Source: Streptomyces sp. WAC06614
GTDB taxonomy: Bacteria > Actinomycetota > Actinomycetes > Streptomycetales > Streptomycetaceae
Length of the DNA: 64,000 bases
Direction of reading: 5' to 3'
Assembly (NCBI RefSeq): GCF_003949795.1
Contig: NZ_RPRY01000003.1
Location: 1 to 64,000 of the forward strand
The notes beneath the pieces were generated by a model. The model had not been told where the DNA came from. It was given only the letters and a program-made list of their open reading frames with translations, and did no database searches. A program made the position numbers and the translations under genes. The number at the start of each line of letters is the position of its first letter. Position 1 is the stretch's first letter. Shown one piece after another: positions 60,416 to 64,000 of this stretch.

Positions 60416-62152
60416 ATGACGCGCGGATTCGATGTCGTGGAGACCTGTATCGCCCACCTGCGCGCAGCGCTGGAGAAGGGCGAGACGACCTCGGTCGGCC
60501 TGCTCGACGCCTATCTCGCTCGGATCGACGCGTACGACCGGCTCGGCACGGCCACCGCTCTGAACGCGATGGTCGTGATGAACCCCGACGCCCGGGCGGA
60601 AGCGGAGGCCTCCGACGCCCGCCGCGCCCGCGGCGAGACCCTCGGCCCGCTGGACGGTATCCCCTACACCGCCAAGGACAGCTACCTCGCCGAGGGGCTC
60701 ACGGCCGCGTCCGGCTCCCCGGCCTTCGAGCACCTCGTCGCCCAGCGCGACGCCTTCGCCATCGAACGCCTGCGCGCGGGCGGGGCCGTCCTCATAGGCC
60801 TGACCAACATGCCGCCGATGGCGAACGGCGGCATGCAGCGCGGCGTGTACGGCCGCGCGGAAAGCCCGTACAGCGCCGACTGGCTCACCAGCGCCTACGG
60901 CTCCGGCTCCTCCAACGGCTCCGGCACCGCGACGGCGGCGTCCTTCGGCGCGTTCGGCCTCGGCGAGGAGACCTGGTCCTCGGGCCGCGCTCCCGCGTCG
61001 AACAACGCGCTGTGCGCCTACACGCCCAGCCGCGGCGTGATCTCGGTCCGCGGCAACTGGCCGCTCGTACCGACCATGGACGTCGTGGTCCCGCACACCC
61101 GCACCATGGCCGACCTGCTCGAACTGCTCGACGTCATCGTCGCCGACGACCCGCACACGCGCGGGGACCTGTGGCGCGCCCAGCCCTGGGTGCAGCTGCC
61201 CTCACCGTCGCAGGTACGACCCGCCTCCTACCCAGACCTCGCGCCCACCGACGCCGGGGCGGCATCCGAGGCGCTCGCCGGCAAGCGTGTCGGCGTGCCC
61301 CGGATGTACATCAACGCCGACCCCGCCGCCGGCACGAACCCCGACGGAGGCATCGGCGGCCAGACCGGACAGCGCATCGACACGCGTCCCTCGGTGATCG
61401 CCCTGTGGGAAGCAGCCCGCCGCGACCTGGTGGCCGCCGGCGCCGAGGTCGTCGAGGTCGACTTCCCCGTGGTCTCCAACTACGAGTCCGACCGCCCCGG
61501 CGCGCCCTCGCTTTTCACCCGCGGACTGGTCGGCCGCGACTACCTCACCTTCGAGATCGAAGACCTGTCAGCCTGGGCCTGGGACGACTTCCTGCGCGCC
61601 AACGGCGACCCGGCGCTCTCCACCCTGGCCGACGTCGACGGCACCCGCATCTGGCCCAAGCAGAACGGTGAACTGCCCGACCGCTACGACGGCTTCGACG
61701 ACACGATCGGCGACTACCCGCGCTTCGTGCGCGAGCGCCCGTACGCCTCCCTCACCGACATGCCGCACCTGGAGCAGGGGCTGCGCGGACTCGAGGAAAC
61801 GCGCCGCGTCGACCTCGAACTGTGGATGGACGGACTGGGACTGGACGCGGTGGTCTTCCCCGCGGTCGCCGACGTGGGCCCCGCGGACATGGACGTCAGC
61901 ACGGAGTCCGCCGACCTCGGCTGGCGCAACGGCGTCTGGGTCGCCAACGGCAACCTCGTCCCCCGCCACCTCGGCATCCCGACCGTGACCGTACCTATGG
62001 GCACCATGACCGACACCGGCATGCCCGTCGGGCTGACCTTCGCGGGCCGCGCCTACGACGACAACGCGCTCCTCACCTTCGCCGCAGCCTTCGAGAAGAC
62101 CGGCAGCCGCCGCACCGAGCCGCCGCGCACGCCCCGCCTGCCAGCGGAGTGA
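60416..62152 (+). CDS. Amidase signature family hydrolase
   Basis: A 578-residue amidase. The Ser-cisSer-Lys triad regions are visible: the Lys in DGIPYTAKDSY (about residue 85) and the Gly/Ser-rich YGSGSSNGSGTATAA (about 165-178), followed by GEETWSSGRAPASNNALC. The late region GIPTVTVPMGTMTDTGMPVG is also typical. It hydrolyses an amide; whether it is a GatA-like, aliphatic or aryl amidase is not clear, and no GatB/C is adjacent. ATG 60416 follows AGGAG. Probably TetR-controlled. Confidence 0.9.
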   Translation: MTRGFDVVETCIAHLRAALEKGETTSVGLLDAYLARIDAYDRLGTATALNAMVVMNPDARAEAEASDARRARGETLGPLDGIPYTAKDSYLAEGLTAASGSPAFEHLVAQRDAFAIERLRAGGAVLIGLTNMPPMANGGMQRGVYGRAESPYSADWLTSAYGSGSSNGSGTATAASFGAFGLGEETWSSGRAPASNNALCAYTPSRGVISVRGNWPLVPTMDVVVPHTRTMADLLELLDVIVADDPHTRGDLWRAQPWVQLPSPSQVRPASYPDLAPTDAGAASEALAGKRVGVPRMYINADPAAGTNPDGGIGGQTGQRIDTRPSVIALWEAARRDLVAAGAEVVEVDFPVVSNYESDRPGAPSLFTRGLVGRDYLTFEIEDLSAWAWDDFLRANGDPALSTLADVDGTRIWPKQNGELPDRYDGFDDTIGDYPRFVRERPYASLTDMPHLEQGLRGLEETRRVDLELWMDGLGLDAVVFPAVADVGPADMDVSTESADLGWRNGVWVANGNLVPRHLGIPTVTVPMGTMTDTGMPVGLTFAGRAYDDNALLTFAAAFEKTGSRRTEPPRTPRLPAE

Positions 62153-62197
62153 CCCGACCGAGAGCCTCCGGGCTGACCACGTCAGCCCGTGGAGCCC

Positions 62198-62238
62198 GGC
62201 TGGGGCCCCTTCCCCGTCCACAGGGAAGGGGCCCAGCC
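62198..62238. terminator. Bidirectional terminator between amidase and NiCoT gene
   Basis: GGCTGGGGCCCCTTCCC pairs with GGGAAGGGGCCCAGCC, 16 bp with one bulge and an 8-nt loop, between convergent genes. Confidence 0.85.
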
Positions 62239-62249
62239 CCGCGGTGGGG

Positions 62250-63410
62250 TCACGGCTGCGGGCCTGTCCCCGCCTCGCCTCCCCCGTGCGCGGGCTGGAG
62301 GTTCGCAGTCCACTTCTCCTCGATGCGACCGAACCTCCAGACGGCGAACGCGACGATCCAGGTGGCGATGAAAAGCCCGACGATCAGGTAGCCGACCAGG
62401 TTGAGATCGAGGCCGCCGACCCAGTCCCAGAACGGGCCGTGCAGGTCGAGCTTCTCGCCGACCAGGCCCAGCAGTTCGATCGTGCCGATGATCAGGGCCA
62501 CGGCCACCGACAGGCCGGTGATGGTGAGGTTGTAGTAGACCTTGCGCACCGGCTTGGAGAAGGCCCAGCCGTAGGCGAAGTTCATGAACGAGCCGTCGAT
62601 GGTGTCCAGTAGCGACATGCCCGCCGCGAAGAGGACCGGCAGGCAGAGGATCGCGTACCAGGGCAGCCCGGAGGCCGCGCCTGTTCCGGCCAGGACCAGC
62701 AGGGCGATCTCCGTGGCGGTGTCGAAGCCGAGGCCGAAGAGCATCCCGAGCGGGTACATCTGCCAGGGCTTGGTGATCGACTGCATCAGCCGGCCCAGGA
62801 TCCGGTTCAGGAACCCTCGGTTGTTCAGCTGCTCCTCCAGCGCGGCCTCGTCGAAGTGCCCGGAGCGCATCTCGCGGAACACCTTCCAGATCCCCGCGAG
62901 GATGACCAGGTTGATGATCGCGATGGCGTAGAGGAAGACGCCTGAGACCGTCGTCCCGATCCAGCCGGTGATGTTGTGGAGCTGGGAGCCGTCGTCCTCG
63001 ACGGGGCCGGCGAGGGCCTTGATGCCGAGGGAGAGCAGGACGGCGAGGGCGAAGACGATGGTGGAGTGCCCGAGGGAGAACCAGAAGCCGACCGACAGGG
63101 GGCGCTCGCCCTCGTGCATGAGCTTGCGGGTGGTGTTGTCGATCGCGGCGATGTGGTCGGCGTCGAAGGCGTGCCGCATGCCCAGGGTGTATGCGGTGAC
63201 GCCGATCCCGATCCCGAAGGTCTTCTCGCCCAGGCTGTAGTGCTCGGGGGTGACGATCGCGACGAGGGTGAACCAGCCGATGACGTGGAGAGCGGCGATG
63301 AACGCCGTCATCCCGGCCACCCGCCTCCACTCCGCCCGGGTCATGGACCCGGTGAAGCGTTGCCATCGGGAGCGAGAATGCGCTGGTGGGACAGGGGTAC
63401 CGGCGGTCAT
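62250..63410 (-). CDS. NiCoT-family nickel/cobalt transporter
   Basis: A 386-residue membrane protein of the HoxN/NixA class with about eight helices. The signature RHAFDADHIAAIDNTTRKLM contains the His-x4-Asp-His metal motif; the second family segments, LGHSTIVF and GLGFDTATEIALL, are present. It imports Ni2+ or Co2+ in a single-component, proton-coupled way. No urease or hydrogenase lies nearby, while the surrounding B12 genes make cobalt a plausible substrate. A 7-bp inverted repeat in the promoter may be a metal-regulator site. Confidence 0.92.
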   Translation of the reverse strand: MTAGTPVPPAHSRSRWQRFTGSMTRAEWRRVAGMTAFIAALHVIGWFTLVAIVTPEHYSLGEKTFGIGIGVTAYTLGMRHAFDADHIAAIDNTTRKLMHEGERPLSVGFWFSLGHSTIVFALAVLLSLGIKALAGPVEDDGSQLHNITGWIGTTVSGVFLYAIAIINLVILAGIWKVFREMRSGHFDEAALEEQLNNRGFLNRILGRLMQSITKPWQMYPLGMLFGLGFDTATEIALLVLAGTGAASGLPWYAILCLPVLFAAGMSLLDTIDGSFMNFAYGWAFSKPVRKVYYNLTITGLSVAVALIIGTIELLGLVGEKLDLHGPFWDWVGGLDLNLVGYLIVGLFIATWIVAFAVWRFGRIEEKWTANLQPAHGGGEAGTGPQP

Positions 63411-63427
63411 GGGTGTCTTCTCTCGGT

Positions 63428-63447
63428 CGCGTTACACCTCTAACGCG
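63428..63447. promoter_or_regulatory. Inverted repeat upstream of the NiCoT gene
   Basis: CGCGTTA, six bases, TAACGCG: perfect 7-bp arms about 18 nt before the start codon on the minus strand. Position suggests a repressor operator, possibly metal-responsive. It does not match a cobalamin riboswitch. Confidence 0.5.
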
Positions 63448-63540
63448 AAGAGGATGCTCTTGCAACATGTGCGCAGGAAGAGAATGGAACCGGTGTGACC
63501 GAAGGCTGGCCGGCAGCTGGTGGAAGTTTTACACCGCCGT

Positions 63541-63573
63541 GGGGAGAGCGTGGCATTCGGCCACACCCTCCCC
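63541..63573. terminator. Terminator after alaS
   Basis: GGGGAG-AGC-GTGGC and GCCAC-ACC-CTCCCC form an interrupted stem just beyond the stop codon of the gene ending at 63584. Confidence 0.65.
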
Positions 63574-63583
63574 GGAGAGCGGG

Positions 63584-64000
63584 TCAGCGGCTGCCGACGA
63601 GCCGGGGCAGTTCAGCCAGCGTGTCTGCGAGGCGGTCGGCGGCCAGGCCGCCGCCCTGGGCCAGCTCCGGGGAGCCACCGCCGCGTCCGCCGAGGAGTTG
63701 CTTGACCAGCGCGGCGGCGTTCAGGCCTGCCTCGCGCGCGGCCTTGTTCAGCGCCACGACGACCACCCCGGCCGCGGTACCGACGCCGACGGCACCGGGC
63801 GTGGCGACCGGGAGGCGGTCCCGTACGGCCGTCGCCAGGGCGCGGGCCTCTTCGGCTCCGCCCTCGGCAGTGGTGACGACCACTTGGACGCCGGTCGCGT
63901 CCACCGCGTTCCCGGCCAGTTCGGCGGCACGGGCGGTGGTGACCTGCTGCTTGAGGCGGGCGTTCTCGCGGTCCGCTGCCTTGAGACGGTCCAGCAGCCC
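63584..64000 (-). CDS. alaS: Alanine--tRNA ligase, C-terminal part (cut by window edge)
   Basis: About 138 C-terminal residues are visible. A coiled stretch (LLDRLKAADRENARLKQQV) precedes a DHHA1-type domain with VVVTTAEGG, AGVVVVALNKAAREAGLNAA, and the nucleic-acid-binding loop GGRGGGSPELAQGGG. This is the C-Ala domain of alanyl-tRNA synthetase, which helps bind tRNA-Ala. The catalytic and editing domains lie outside the window, so a diverged paralogue cannot be excluded. Confidence 0.85.
   Translation of the reverse strand, partial: GLLDRLKAADRENARLKQQVTTARAAELAGNAVDATGVQVVVTTAEGGAEEARALATAVRDRLPVATPGAVGVGTAAGVVVVALNKAAREAGLNAAALVKQLLGGRGGGSPELAQGGGLAADRLADTLAELPRLVGSR

Noticed and set aside
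1-64000. CRISPR arrays, tRNA or rRNA genes, transposases
   Set aside because: I saw no regularly spaced repeats, cloverleaf-forming tRNA sequence, rRNA signature or transposase motif anywhere in the window.

Overview
The window reads as a piece of a Streptomyces-like actinomycete chromosome. It is very GC-rich, has many GTG starts and GTGA/ATGA stop-start overlaps, encodes a bL37-type micro ribosomal protein, and carries ScfR-family acetate/propionate regulators, LAXTG-type sortase signals and kdp genes of actinobacterial type. Most genes are ordinary chromosomal ones. One stretch (about 17.5-22.9 kb) is visibly less GC-rich and looks like accessory DNA.

Layout. 0-7.3 kb: bL37, two GNAT paralogues (one frameshifted), a MerR regulator facing a small gene across a MerR-type operator, an orphan KdpE-like regulator, a frameshifted DUF1648 membrane protein and a CPA1 Na+/H+ antiporter. 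7.4-17.2 kb: kdpF joined directly to kdpD with no kdpABC between them, a five-gene cluster resembling type VII secretion substrates, and a second KdpD that has lost its phospho-acceptor histidine and ATP-binding boxes. 17.5-22.9 kb: two unrecognised genes, one with a zinc ribbon and a PD-(D/E)XK nuclease signature, then a small zinc-motif protein, a NUDIX hydrolase and a pirin remnant. 23-40.5 kb: cobalamin riboswitch-metE, two malate synthases, folP, 3-hydroxybutyryl-CoA dehydrogenase, isocitrate lyase, two ScfR regulators and the methylcitrate operon prpDBC. 40.6-49 kb: riboswitch-cbtBA (cobalt uptake), a five-gene valine/isobutyrate degradation operon behind another cobalamin riboswitch, and a BtuF-like cobalamin-binding protein. 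48.9-59.5 kb: three more cobalamin riboswitches driving secreted transcobalamin-like proteins and an ECF transporter. 59.6-64 kb: TetR-amidase pair, NiCoT nickel/cobalt permease and the 3' end of alaS.

The unifying theme is vitamin B12. I count six cobalamin riboswitches between 23.0 and 52.0 kb. The genes fall into two groups. One bypasses B12-dependent enzymes: MetE instead of MetH, the glyoxylate shunt instead of the ethylmalonyl-CoA route, and the methylcitrate cycle instead of methylmalonyl-CoA mutase. The other acquires cobalt or B12: CbtAB, the NiCoT permease, the BtuF-like protein, and an ECF transporter linked to extracellular proteins. One of those, at 50.2-51.6 kb, has the domain order of animal intrinsic factor/transcobalamin: an alpha6/alpha6 barrel followed by a DUF4430-type beta domain. 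I regard this surface B12-capture system as the most interesting content.

Caution: four genes carry single frameshifts next to short C or G runs (near 640, 4753, 29903 and 48052). This pattern fits residual sequencing error at least as well as true pseudogenes.
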